A stretch of 64,000 bases of DNA from Apodospora peruviana (taxonomy: Eukaryota > Ascomycota > Sordariomycetes > Sordariales > Lasiosphaeriaceae). Location of the stretch: assembly GCA_033439685.1 (NCBI GenBank), contig JAUEDM010000005.1:1860001-1924000 (forward strand). The letters run 5' to 3'. Every line of letters begins with the position of its first letter. Positions within the stretch are counted from its first letter, which is position 1. Under the pieces are notes generated by a model. It worked only from the letters and a program-made list of their open reading frames with translations, had not been told where the DNA came from and made no database searches. A program made the translations under genes and the position numbers. Below, piece by piece: positions 25,140 to 38,271 of the stretch.

Positions 25140-28000
25140 TTGAGATTTACAATGGGAGTGATTTGTAGAATTCAGAAGGGGGTGGCGGGAATGATGAGAA
25201 AGGGAAAATTGTTGTACGTTGGTAATTTTGGGAGGGTCGGGCTGGCTGGATTGTCGGCATTCCTTTTCATTTCTCTAGTTCTCATTTGTCTCTTTATGGC
25301 TTGGGAAGTTTATTCGCTGTTTTTTGTACTGCTGTTGTTATTGTATCAATATACATACATTACATTACTTGCACATATTTTTTTATGTTCTGCGTACGCT
25401 ATCTACCGTTATGAGAGGCATCAGATAGGCAGACGGACAGATAGGTACACAAGCTGAAAGTTTGTTTTGAAAGGCATTTCATTTCCCTCTTGTTCGGTTT
25501 CTGTTTAGTGAGGTTGATACTCCGGTGTTTGCGCATGTTAAGTCGTCTTGTAGTGGATAGAGTTGAGCCTGGGGTGGTCCAATAAGCCTAGGTACATATT
25601 GTTTGTGTGTTCGTCGCTGGCCCTCAATCCCCCCCCGGAGTCCGCTGTTGTGATATTTGGCTTATACCTGAGGTATATACCTAAACAGGTAGGCACCGGA
25701 GTACTAAGAGAGATATTTACTACCCCTTTTCTTGATATTTCGGATCAAGTTATCTTTTCTATCACCCGAAAGCGCAAGATTCCCAGACAGTCTTTCGTAA
25801 GCTCTCCCTCGTCATGTTTGTTGTCACCATCCCCTCAACTCAACTGTGTACCTTGATGTGTTAGAGACATACAAATCACCTATTCATACGCGTATTCACT
25901 CCTATAACAGCAACAAAAAGAAAAGAGTGGTTGTCAAGGCAACACCAACCCCTATTCCTTTGTTGTCCGAAACACATACTGTGCTGGGTAAGGTATCAAA
26001 CCTATATATCCCAGAGAACGCGGGGGAAATCTACCATGCTCTGTTGGGGAGGACACTTGTCCGAGCTGTCCCCTGACTGGGTCGAGAATGCTTTTACCGG
26101 TTCTGGGGCGAGCGAGCGAGTGAATGGATGAGGAAGGTGCAGTTCAAATTTCGGGGGCCGGATCTGTTGAGCCGCAGCTCAGCATGTATGGTACTGTATG
26201 TATAACCAGTGGGTTATCTTTTACCTGTCCTTGCGTGGGTGTGTGTATATGGTACCTAGGTAGACCACAGCCAAGGAAGACGAAGATATCGTGAACCGAC
26301 CTGAAATCAAAGATACAGATGTTCCGTTTTACAATGATTTTCATCGTGGGAAAAGCGCTGAGATACTCGATCTGCAATATTCGCAGAGATAGTACCTTAG
26401 GGTTGCTTAGGTACCTAGGGCAGTGAAGAAAAACAAATGAAGTTTCCTTTGCGCCAGCCAGCCAACCAGCCAGCCACAGCTCCGTCTCCTTGCCTTGGAT
26501 ATGCGGGCGGCGGTGGGTGGTGCCCCACGCCGTTGTTGTCGGAGTGGAGAAGGAGGAGGAGGAGGAGGCCAACGTCGCCGCATTCGCTTTCATATAACTG
26601 AGGTAGGCAGGTAGGTAAGGTATTGAAATGTGATTCATACTGAGGTACCGAGGAACCCATCAACGTTGCAACCGACCAGCCAACAGGACCAACCGGCCGG
26701 CCGACCGATGAATGGTTAGACCTTTGCATGTTATACCCCAACCAACTTCGCACGCACGACAATAAGTACTCAGGTACCTTATCTACCTTGGGCTCGCGAG
26801 ATGAAACAGACCGACTGACCCACTGAGCAGACCTGGTCCAATGTTGCTGTGCTGTGCTGTGCATGCTAAAATATCCGAGCAGAAAGAAGAACCCATCTAT
26901 CCATAAGGTATCGACGAACCACTCTTTTGGTCTACGGTACGGTACTTTAGGGTTCTGTACCTTACACTCGGGCACGGAAAGCAGAGTGCAAGCAAGTGGA
27001 TCACTTCTCATTGGTAGGTACCCTTCCAGGGTTTATGCGAAGTTGAAAAAGAGAGAGTGCGAATGCGAGATGAACATTGGATGTTTCGGAAACAATTACG
27101 GATAGAACTTGGAACGAGAAACCTTGGAACATCTACTGCCGTTCTGGAAGGACAAACCCCAGACAGGGACATACCTGGTAGTTGTACCTAGGTACTTCCC
27201 GGCAGATGACCCGACTTTAACTGAGTGACACAGACACACTGACTGGTGGCCGGCGGAATTGCATCTTCACCGACGACCGAGATATCCACAATAGCGAGCC
27301 CATGCACTTGGTAAGTGTTTTTTCTTTCTTTTTTCTTCTTTGGCACCGATGTATCTCGTATTTTATCATGGGTGGCTGCAGCCCGAGCCTGGGTCGACAA
27401 GTCGGCCCCTCGACAACGGGATCAGGCGATCAAAATTGGTGTCACCAGAGTGGACAACTCAGTTGCTTCGGACGAAGTCGCACAGTATCCCTTGTGATCA
27501 CGACTCCGATGGAAACTGCTTCTATTCACAGGGCTGTGCTCTGCGGGATCAACTTCTTCCCCCCCCACATCTTTCTCCTCGACCTGGCGAATCATGGAAG
27601 AACAGGGAGCGGACAAATCGGGTCCTGATGATATGATTCATTCTTGTGATGATGGGGAGACCCGTCTATCTGCCATGATGAGATGTACAATATATTTTTT
27701 TGTCGAATGTGTTGTACGCACTCAGAAGAGATAACGAGAGCTATCATCTTATCGATGATGATCATCAGAGCTGCAGAGGAGCTCTCAGCCCTATGAACCT
27801 AAGCAGCGGATAGGGTGCTGACTCGAAAACGCCGCTTACGCTTACCGTAGCGTTGGGTCTCTCGCACCTTGTCAACAGGCAAGCCCTTTCGGCAGGGACT
27901 CTTCCCAGTTGAGATCAATTGTGGAGTGCAAAGAAAAAGAGATGCAAAACGCTCTAACCTCTAGTTCTGAATGAGACTCCATCACTGAATTGTCAACCGT
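25140..28000. other. Start of the gene desert: 3' flank of TPR/Mlp1 and motif-rich DNA
   Basis: The first 318 nt remain open in the TPR frame after its TAG (see findings). Beyond that I find no gene. The interval has many copies of short motifs built on GGTACC and CCTAGG, including the 12-bp palindrome GTACCTAGGTAC at 27184-27195 and near copies at 26251-26263 and 26409-26420. Confidence 0.6.
27184..27195. promoter_or_regulatory. 12-bp palindrome GTACCTAGGTAC
   Basis: A perfect palindrome, identical to one at 61134-61145 and related to several others in non-coding DNA of the window. It may be a protein binding site or simply part of a dispersed repeat family. Confidence 0.35.
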
Positions 28001-31000
28001 GCTTCGGCCTAGGCTGAGTTTTAGATACGCCACTGGGGTGAGCTCCTGGGAAAGGAGAGTACTTCGGCGTCGTGTACTCAAGCTGTGTGATATGGATGCG
28101 GCTGATTCGGGGTCTTCTCACTTCGAGGACATCAATCTAACGTCTGGCGATTCAGGTATCCTGCCGGAGATCAGGCTTCTGGGCAGATGAGGGGGGGCAC
28201 TGCAATGTCATCTCTGCATTGTTCTTCTGCATCTTCTCTACGTGGCATGTTCATGGAACAGGCGCGTTTGGGAGTCCACAGTGAAGCATCGGCAACACAG
28301 GCCGGTAGGGCTGTCGATCTCTTGGAGATCACTACATAGACCCCTATAGATCGTCCTTAACATATTCACGGAGTAGAGTGCACACATCAGGTAGTAACCG
28401 AAGAGATCGTGGCTGGCTCCAGACAAGCTGTAGCCGAAAGTCTGCAGCAACACCAACGTACGCGACCGAGTTTCTCCGGTTCAGCTCCCCACAAACCGGT
28501 CTGGTTGCCGTTGCTGGAAAGTCGAAAGGAGGCTTGGAGCAGGATATGTTACGTGTCGACGGCCAGACGGGACAGATCGGTGCTAAACGGTGGATGTGAG
28601 CCCAGCTATCACGAGTTCGACGGCTTGCTGGTGGTTCCCCGCACCTTCTTCGGCGAATTCTGTGAGGCTGTGCAGAGGTTGTACTGGAGTACAGTACAGT
28701 ACCCACAGAAAGGTACGTCATGTCTTCACCGCTGTCGCGGCTGCGATTTCCTGCCGTGATGTGTGTGTGAACTGGGCCACAGTCCACGACAGATGGTCCT
28801 ATCGCATCCAAATGCACTTTCGCGTCGGGTCCTGGGGCCCCGCTGCCACGGAGGAAGATGCTTCACCAGTCGCATGTCTTGAACAATGACTTTGTGGTCA
28901 GGGACACCTCACCCAGAGTCGCGTCTTGATTCCTGCCTTCCCAATCTGGTCACAGTCTTGACGCGGAGCTGATGCCGGTCGGGCTATCAAAGAGCCAAGA
29001 CGGAGACAACAAGCCGTGGCATGAACCAGTGCTTGCTTCAGCCATTCCATGTAGTAAAAGTCCGCCTCCTTGCACTCACTGGTCCATCATGTTGAAGCAT
29101 CGCGTATAGCACAGTGCAGATGGTCAGGGTGGCCTTGAAGCGCTCTAATCCACTTGTTGAGGAGGCCGTTCGGGACCGGAAGATCGGCGGATTTTTTAAT
29201 TCCGGCGTGCCGCACGGGCGCCGAAACTCCCGGCACCTCATGATAGTCCAGGAACGCGAGTTGGATGCGAACGCGCAGTCCGAGTCCGGATGCGCTGGAA
29301 GTGATAGGTCCATAATAAACTCGTATGCAAAGCCAGGATATCAACCGTGGAAGACAGTTCACGGCCTTCCGTTTCGGGGTTGCGGTTGGACACCAACAGC
29401 ATGGCAGATAGCAGTTGGTGTGAATCTCATGTGTTTTGACAGACCAACCAAATGCCAAGCATTCTAGCCCAGACCGGTAATCGTTTCGACATTGATTTGA
29501 GGTCCTTGGTTCGAACGGAGCAGCAGTGCGTATACGTCGTATGGTTGACAGATCACGGGGCCGCGTCTCTAATCTGACTTCTCCGTGTCCGGTATATCCG
29601 ATCGGCCGATCCTGCCGCGAGCTGGAGCCCGTTAGAGGCCGGTCACAATACCCAAGACCAATAGGTAGTTGTGGAGTTTGTTGATGATGTTTTCCCTTGA
29701 AGCACACTCCATACCAAAGATTCTGGTCATTCCAGCCTATGGATCGATAAAGTGGCGGGCAAGCGGTCGCCCGCCAAGGAGTGTTGTCGCCATAAGGATC
29801 AGGATTCCGCCGAGCGACGCGACTAGCACGCGGCGCCATCAAATCACGAAGCCATTCGGCTTCACAACCACACTGGCCTGGTGTACCAGGGCCATATCCG
29901 ACGACTGTGCACCGTTTCCGGTATTCTCACACGAGGAAGCAATGTGGACTCCGGGAACGGGAGGTGTGAGATGTATGTCTTGCCTGTATTGCTGATCTGA
30001 TCTGGCATGAATTATCGGATCTCGGCTGTGTATTGCGTGTAAGTAGGTAGGTGTAGGTAGTAAAGAATAAAAGTTGGTGATCCAGATCAAAGAATTGGAT
30101 GATTGCATCAAATAGCGGTAAATGGTCACTGTCGTCTTTTGGTGTGGCAGGTGCGCTTGCGACTGCCCTGTGTCCATTGTCCTCCGCTGTACGGGTTATT
30201 CCGTAGTGGTCGATCACGGGTTTGGGGAAGCACTGGGAACCTAAATTGGCCCCCATCCCGCGTCCGGTCTTGGCTCCCTGAAAGTCCGCTCTTTCTTGCG
30301 GGCACTCTGTTCGCACCCACCACCAACTGGCGGTGATGTTAACACGCTGAATTTGGCTGCGCCCTTCTGGGGAAATGGCTCATGCACGATTCACCCTTCA
30401 CATTCGCTGGACCGCGTCTAGCTGCATCCTGCACTATCACCAGCAGTTCTCCTTGTCGATTATCCCCGTTCTCGCTACCTGTTTCATGCTGATGACCAAG
30501 ACAGTCCTACTTTACTAACCATGATCTGAGATAGATACTCGGTCGAGTCGCCACACACGAGGTTAGACCATCACGGCCGCACTGCGGGAGAAGTAACACC
30601 GGCGTCGGGTATGAGTTGTGTTGCGGCTACGGGCGGATGACTTGCGAAACTTTGCGGACCTGAGAGTCTGTCTTTGTCAAGGCCCAGGTGTCCGCCTCCG
30701 CCTTATTTCCGCACTTGAGCCATCGACGTCCCAGACGGGGCGGCACGGTTACACCCAGCATCGCTGTACTAGACTTCTAATGGTCTGTACGGAACTTTGC
30801 GCCACACAATAGACGCAAAAACTGCCGAGCGACTGGAACTCGAATTAGCAGCCGCCAGTGGTTTCACGAACCTCAACCGACCGAGGATCTTGCAGGTTCT
30901 CTGCGTTTAATCAAGTGTGCGGCAGAGTTTCCAGTGGTGCCTTTACCCGCCAGAATGGAATCGACTAGCCCCCGGGTCTCCCCAATTGCGAAATTGTGGT

Positions 31001-34000
31001 AACACAAAATCTGTCTCTGATTCAGGCGAAACACCATACACTGAACCCGACAATGGAACGCAATCTATCCGTATTTTGTCTTGACTGACAGAGAAACGGC
31101 ATAATCAGCACTAGTTCGTCAAACTTGGCCTCCTGCACAGTAATCTGATTACCAACAGGCGTCCTATCTCTCGGCAGCCCATCTCAACCATCTCGGTCGC
31201 CGCAGAGGCCTCATGGACTGCTTGATCATCACCGTCTTCGCATCTGCCAAGGGATGTCCTGAGTTGCATCAGCATGTTATTTACGTCCGGACGGGCCCTT
31301 CACTCCGCATCGAGAGCCCCCGATGGCCACGTTTTACTGCCCCGACTGCCTTCAATTCCTCCCGAAGAGACGGCAGTTTTGTACCTATCGAGCCGAGAGT
31401 CTCAATGACAGCACGCCGATATCTAGGCACCCGTTTAATCCCATGCGTCGCTTGCACGACCAATTCTGCATGGCTGAGATGCACTACTAGACGCCACTGC
31501 TAGCCGCGGTGGCACATAAGCATGTACCCCGAGACAGATATCAAGATCGACGACTTGCTTGTTATAGGGTCCGGAGTATTGCTGGCGGAGGCAACTGTAT
31601 TTCCTGAGCTGTAAGTCTTCAGCCTGCCTTGAGCTGTCTCGGAAGGCAGAAGATTTGGGGAAGTTTCTTCAGCCCTATGCGCCAGTTGTCGATAGGTACA
31701 CTACGGATTACCGACGGTAAGTATCTCTCGCCCAAGGGGCACGCGGTAAGACCGAGATGTAACAGGGTTAACGGGCACCAGGGGATTGGCATGCATTTGG
31801 TGCAGACGGACAGCCATCTGCCACGAGTCGCCTTGCGCCCATCGATACCCGTACCTCCACCTACCCACCAACTTACACAACCCGCATCGTTTATCGCTTG
31901 TCTCCATTTGCAGTGCACTTCTACTTCCTGTTCTTCCGGTTCTAGTACCTATTGAATGTCTGCCATGGTTGGCGGTATGCAAGGTCGGATACGGGTTTAC
32001 CACAACACCCAATTTGTGAGGATTGCCGAAGGCTTGCAATCCTCCATGGAGCACACGGCACCAGTACTTTCCACACCGCCAAACCCGAACTCGATCTTTA
32101 ACCATGTAACGCTTGGAAGCCCGACGCCGCTCCGTTCGGGCAATCACGTCACAGTTCGCGATTATTTCCTAACACGACTCTTCACTTTCTTTAATCCGTG
32201 TGTACCAGCCCCGTCGTCTCGGAGCAGTGCCGGGATTCACGGACTGGGGATTAGTGAACTACGACAGAAACTCACCTCTCCATATCTTCGTCTATCTTGA
32301 GTGTATTATTTGGACCAACAGCTTCAATACGATACGATTGGCCGGTCTCAGAGTTCCAACGTGTGCACTTCTCACGGGGCCGCTCTGACAAGATGCGTGA
32401 GGCCAGAGCTCAATTGTGGAGAAAGCCTCCAGCCCTACAGAAGCTGCAAGGAAAGAGAGAGATATTACTGGGTTCAAAGTACCGGTACGGAGTCGAGGTA
32501 CTGTACAGGACAATACCCTGGTGAGGTGTACCTCGATAGGGTGTGTTGATGCGTACACTCTAGGGGTACGAATTGGAGCCAGCACGCAGCTCGCAACTCG
32601 GTGCCAGGCTGCTCAATGGGGTCTATCGGTCTCTTTTCCCGCACCAGCTTTCCGTATTGCGCATCATCAGTCATCCAACAAGTCGAAAGCAAGATTGATA
32701 TCCGGTTGTTTCCACCCTGTTTGGCAACACCTGAGCAAGTTATGTTGACCGGGATCCAAAGCTCGTGGCCTGCGGAATGGAATCAACAAGTCGAACAGCT
32801 CCGCCCGCCATTTGTTGTCCGGGTTTACGACGACGGGACAGACACAGCCCAGTTGCACAGGACCACTTCGAGCAAAAGAACCGTTTCGATGCATCGCGTG
32901 TGGTACGTACCATCAAAAACGGAGACGGGGTGGGGCGGCCGTACCCAAGACTCTTGGACAAGTCCCCTGTCGAACCCAAGGGAGGGCGGCAGGCTTGGCG
33001 ATTCTGTCCAAACAGTATTTTGCCAAAAACAGATATTTTGCCCTCTTTCGGGCACGAGCTCCCGACTTGCCGTCACGCCGCCTTTACCAAAGTCAGAGGC
33101 GTCATCTCATTGGTCCTGTCATCCAGAACCCTGGGCGCCTCGTGCAGCCTCAACCGAACGCCCGCACAACTACCACCTTATTAAGCTCGAGGAACGATCG
33201 TGTGTCGCTGAGTCACGACCGTGTCCCATGTCTCGCTTGCGGCGCCAAGTTGGTGAACCTCAGGGGCAAATGCTGGTTACGACTATTGATGATGCGCCAT
33301 TTGCCGTACGGGACCTTTTGTTTGTTGCTGTTATGCTGCTGCCTCGGGCGTCGTCTGAGTTGCGGCTCCATCAAGCCCCTTGGGACTACACGGTACACGC
33401 GAATTGTCTCGGCCAGGACAACAGAATGCCGATGCCTGGAGTTGGGCTTTCGTTGAAATCCGGTTGACGATATCTTCAGGAGCTTTGTCAGACACAGAGC
33501 GGCACCAAAAGTTTGGTCTAGAGGAACGCAGCAGGAAGATGGCAGTCCTCAGGTCAACTTGTTTCTCCTGGCTCCGATAAGTGCCACCCAGCGCAATTTC
33601 TCTCCTTGTCAGGGTTTTGGGCACGGTAAGGCCCCCTCCCCCACGGGAGAGGTTGGATGTCACACTTCTCCGCCAGCTCTCCTCGTTTTTTTGCTTTGTC
33701 AAGTGGCTGTTCCTCCCCAGGTGTGAGTTTGGCCACACGATGGCACTCAGTCACCGCCTTCATTGTTGTCACGGAGTCGATGGCGAGATGTGTGTCAGCT
33801 TCAGCCTGACCCTATCCACTCCTCTTGCCCCTGGATTTACAGCTCCCGACAACGTGGGACTCGCCGCAGCCTTACTGCGCTCTCATACACCCCAATCTCC
33901 AGTCCCCCGTGCCAATATCAAACACGCAACACCGCTCCATGCGGTGTTGATTCCAAGTGGGAATCTTCAGCTATGCCCGTACTAAAACCAAACTCGATAG

Positions 34001-35000
34001 TACCATCGCGTCGGCCAGACGATCACAAATATGGATGCACAGACGTGTTCGTTCTCTGGTGGGAGCTAGTCGGTGAGAGAAATCCCGAGAGATCTCCAGA
34101 AGGGACCTTCATGGGCATCACCCGAGTCTGGCGGTTATTACCGGGCCGTCTTTGGGATCTTTACACCTTATCCAAGACCGCCTACCGTTAAGAACACACT
34201 AGCAGGCCAGAATCTTGGCCCCACCTGTCAGATGTTGCTACCCGTTACCAGTTCCAGTTGCTCGGGAAGCGGATCGGCCGGGTCGGTTGCTCTGTCAGCC
34301 TGACTTGTTGCATCCATTCATAGTTCACTAAATATCCGGGACGGTCTGGGCAGGGCGGAGCAGGGATATACATGGAGAAAAGTGGCAGTATTTGTCACGG
34401 CAGCATCACAGGGACCCAGGCCATCTGAACCTTGACCTGGTCTAAATGCGAGCTTTTGGGTGCGTGGTCCCTTTTTGCAACTTGCCCAGGCCGGGGAAGA
34501 TGTGCGTGTTCATTTTTGGGTTCTCCGCTTTGGGGAAAAAGGAAAAGAATATACAGTGGAGAAGTATGTACTGCTTGACCCTACAAGGCAGATGACAGGG
34601 CACGATGATGGACAATACCTACCCGTCCAGGCTTTGGGCCCCTGGTTGGCTTCATATGATGTTTCCTGTCTGATGCCAAGCTGGGCGTTGGACGGTCGAA
34701 TGGGACGTGAGGGAAGATCCGTGACCTCAAACATACTCTCTAATCCTTTACGGTTCCATGGCTGGACTGTTCTAGACCCGACTTTCTCCTCTTATGTCTC
34801 TTATATTGGGCGGGAGGGTTTCATCACTCCTACACCCACCCAGAGCGAAAGATCAACAGAAAACCCGCCGAGAAAGGAAATGAGGTTACGAAAGCAGGTG
34901 GGTGGGCTTAGCAGTACGGCGCTGGAGTGAGTGGCCCTTTCCCTTCCCCTTGTTTCGCTGACCCGCCGGTTTGCTTTTACGAGGGCGGTGTGGGATGCCA
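28001..35000. other. Gene desert, balanced-composition section
   Basis: Roughly half GC with normal CpG content, so not RIP-mutated. Several long overlapping open frames occur (for example 29087-29842 minus and 32601-33467 plus), but they are open in two or three frames at once and none shows recognisable motifs, so I treat them as chance. GTACAGTAC-type motifs lie at 28689-28702 and 32498-32506. No tRNA or 5S gene was seen. Confidence 0.5.
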
Positions 35001-35394
35001 AACGGGAGACGCAGAGATCACTCTGACAATGGCAGAGCGAGTGGCGAACGCATACTACCTTCAATGTACGGATCTACGTAGTAGGAAGGTGAAATGAGAA
35101 CGTAGGATAAGGCAAGTAAGTGGACCTCTCATTAGCTCTTTTTTTTTATGGCTGTTTTGTCTCGCATATTGCTCTTTCCGGTTTCCCCGGCTTTGTTTCA
35201 TTCCTTTTAACCTTTTCATGTCCTTCTCTCCCCATATCGTAGGGATGGGCAGCCCAGAAAATTACGCGAAAGTTCCTACTCGATATTGGGTTGATGCCGG
35301 GTCGCACCCCAGAGCAGCCGAGCGGCGGGCCGGGGTTGGTATGTAACCCTGTCCGGGTCTGCGGCAAGCCGGACGGAGCTAGGCCCGGTGCCGG

Positions 35395-35411
35395 CACACA
35401 CACACACACAC
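35395..35411. repeat. CA dinucleotide microsatellite
   Basis: Short perfect CA run of about eight to nine units. Confidence 0.85.
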
Positions 35412-38241
35412 GGGCTAACTCCGCGGCTCCGCCTCGTTTCTGGTTCGGGGTCTCTTCTTCCCGCTGTTTAGGCATGTTTTGAAATTTTTAGTGTGCGTGT
35501 TCTCTTTGCAGGAACTTTTAGCTTTTTCAATGGGTCCCTGAGGATTCGCGCGCGGTTGCGCGTTGGGCGGCTGAGCGGCCGCTGCTATACTCTTCTCGCA
35601 TAGCAATCACAACCAATTCACCACACGCACATAACACACACTATGCAGCCCTTTCACATCACCGGGCCGTTTTCAGATCTTCAGCTTTATCTCCACAACT
35701 GTTGATGTTGCAGGATACCCTAGTTGATCGGCGCGTTATGTGGTGTAGTGTACATCAGTTTTGTTGAGGTACTTTAGGGAGTACAAGCAGCACAAGTATA
35801 TGTGGTCGTCTACTGCAAGAGTTCTGTTGGATTCAGGCCAGGGGTATGAGGTCCAATTTTGGCAGTGTGGAGATTCTTTGAATGAATTTTTTTTTGTTGT
35901 TTGTTATCGTAGCAGTTCCCCTATTGGGCTGAATGAAGGTGAAGGGATGTCGTATACGACATCTGATCCCTGTTCATAAGGTATGATTCGGTACTTAGTA
36001 AAAGATATTCTTTTGGTTGGCTTTGCTGCTTGAGTATTGGTAAAAAGTCTCTTTTCACACGCACTTGTCTATGGACGATACCGTGTTAGTCCTGTCGATC
36101 ACCTAGGTCCAGACGCGTCAGTCGTTGATCAAGTCTAGACCACACCCTCGCCGAGGTGTCTGTTTGCAGCAATATTTAGGTATATGAGATTGTGGACGCA
36201 CCCCCCCTCGGCAAGTTTACTCTGTGATGTCTGTGTTATTCGTACTCGGTTATCGACCTCGTGTACGGTAGGCCATCGTATCTCTAATTGTCTCGGCTAA
36301 GGGGCAACTTAGTGGATGAATGGGTTGAAACAATTTTCTTGCACCATTAATGCTGTGTGTAAAGTAAGTTGAAGAGCCATGTTAGATTCGGTAACCACTT
36401 ACTCACACAACACGAGTCCTCTCTCTACGCAGATCGGAATCAAACGCAACAAAGGAGAGACGATGCATTGTGTAAAATGAACTTGGTTGCCTGACAGCTT
36501 ACTACCTTCCACCACCACAAGAAGACAAAACAAACGTCATCCATCAATTCAGCATTGCCGTTCAGCCTTCGCTTAAGCTTACCATATATTCTCTGCGGAA
36601 CTTGATTTGTTGAAGCCCAGCATGAAATAGCAAAGCAAACGAAGCCAAGCACTAAGTAATTATTTAGGTAGTCTATGTAATATAACGAATACTACTGCAG
36701 ATATAATATAGGTAGTAGGCTTGCAGTAGTAGTAGATACGCATATGGACAGGTGGCTTAGTCAAGATCGAATTTGCCCGTGGAACAGACTCAGCGACTAG
36801 GTGTGCGGGAGGCCGGCTCATCTCCTCCCACATCCCTTCTCTACCTACATAAGGTACCTAGCTATGATATTTGCGTAAGGCTAGCCAGCTACCTATACTA
36901 ATCTGTCATTTTCTTCTGTTTTCAGGAATGTCTGTATACTCTCTAATCCCCAGAGAGAACGCTTCGTAGGTAGTTTACTAATCTGCTAGTCTATCATGGA
37001 GACGAGACACATGGATGGTGATGGTCGCTTACCTCTGAGTGGCTAGCCCTGGCTGTATCTTCCCCTGGACGGAATATAGAAAAATCTCCGGGCAAACAGA
37101 CACTCAGACAGGTCCGCGCGCAAAGAACCGAACCGCTCGTCCCAGTACCCCAGGTCAGGCAGGGAGCCAGCCCTACCCAGGAGGGGAAAAGGGGGTGTGG
37201 ATTATGTGGTTTTACGTTTCATGCCCAAAGTAGACATGATAACGGAAAAGGGAGGCGTAGTAATTATTCCAAGTACTATGTACGCAGCAACCGTTTCTTA
37301 CTTGGACTTTGTTCTCCGTTTTCTTTTCTATTCTCCTGATACTGTTATATCCACCCCTTTTACGAACGGACGAACGAACAGATGTAGGTACCTTTCATGA
37401 AGATGGAGGAGGGAGCACAGGGAACGCATGTAAGATGAGAGAGCAACAGATAGAAAAAGATGCGAAATAGAAACAAAGATTATGATGCTTCAGAAGTGTA
37501 CCAGCCACTCCTCAAAGTTCCACAGGCCCGCCGCCAACATACACAGCACAACATATATCATTAATACCCGATAGCAACCAACAAGGTTGTGGAACATATC
37601 TTTCCGACAAGTTCTTGCCTGTCAGCACCTTAAGCTCACAACTCAGTTGGATGCTGGTTTTTTCTTTTTTTTTTAAAAAAAAGCAATGAAACATCTTCAC
37701 CGATAGGTTGACTCGTTTGTTTTGTTCGCCCCCCAAAACAAGTAGACATACTAAGCGGGAGTCAGCTCGCCCAGCCTGCCCAGCCCTACGAGCCATCCTC
37801 CGTAGGTAACCACCTACTTTGCCCTACGGATAGCACACCCGCCCTTTTACAGACTGGAGCAGCGGATAAGGTCCGGAACATCTTACTTACAGGCGGCCGC
37901 CGCTAGTAGGTAAGGCTCGCGTGAGGTGAGCCTCTAGAAGGCTTCTCCCTCCTCCTCACCGGTGTATGTTGCCAGGGAATGTGTTGTCCCGAACAAACGA
38001 CCGGAGAGAGTAAACGAGCGAGCCAGTAGAACGAGATTGTCTTGCCCAGACCAAGAAAACACCAAGACGCTTACTTCTAGGCATGTGCGTGAGGGTGACG
38101 CTGTGCCAGACCTCACACCGCCGCCGTACATACACATAACTTCTACCATCAGGGAAGAGGAACATGCAGGTTCATGTAGACCATATGTTTTGCCTATCCC
38201 TCCCGCCGTTTTCCAGCGTTAGCGTCGGCTTGGCTCAATGT

Positions 38242-38271
38242 TGTGTGGGTGTGTGTGTGTGTGTGTGGGTG
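38242..38271. repeat. GT dinucleotide microsatellite, interrupted
   Basis: About 30 nt of GT units with two GGG interruptions. Confidence 0.85.

Noticed and set aside
29087..29842. 251-codon open frame, minus strand
   Set aside because: Its length is near what chance gives as the maximum in 64 kb with six frames. No motif was found, and residue composition is not protein-like.
32601..33467. 288-codon open frame, plus strand
   Set aside because: Two other frames on the same strand are also open over much of the same DNA (32765-33184, 32812-33456), and no motif or splice context supports a gene.
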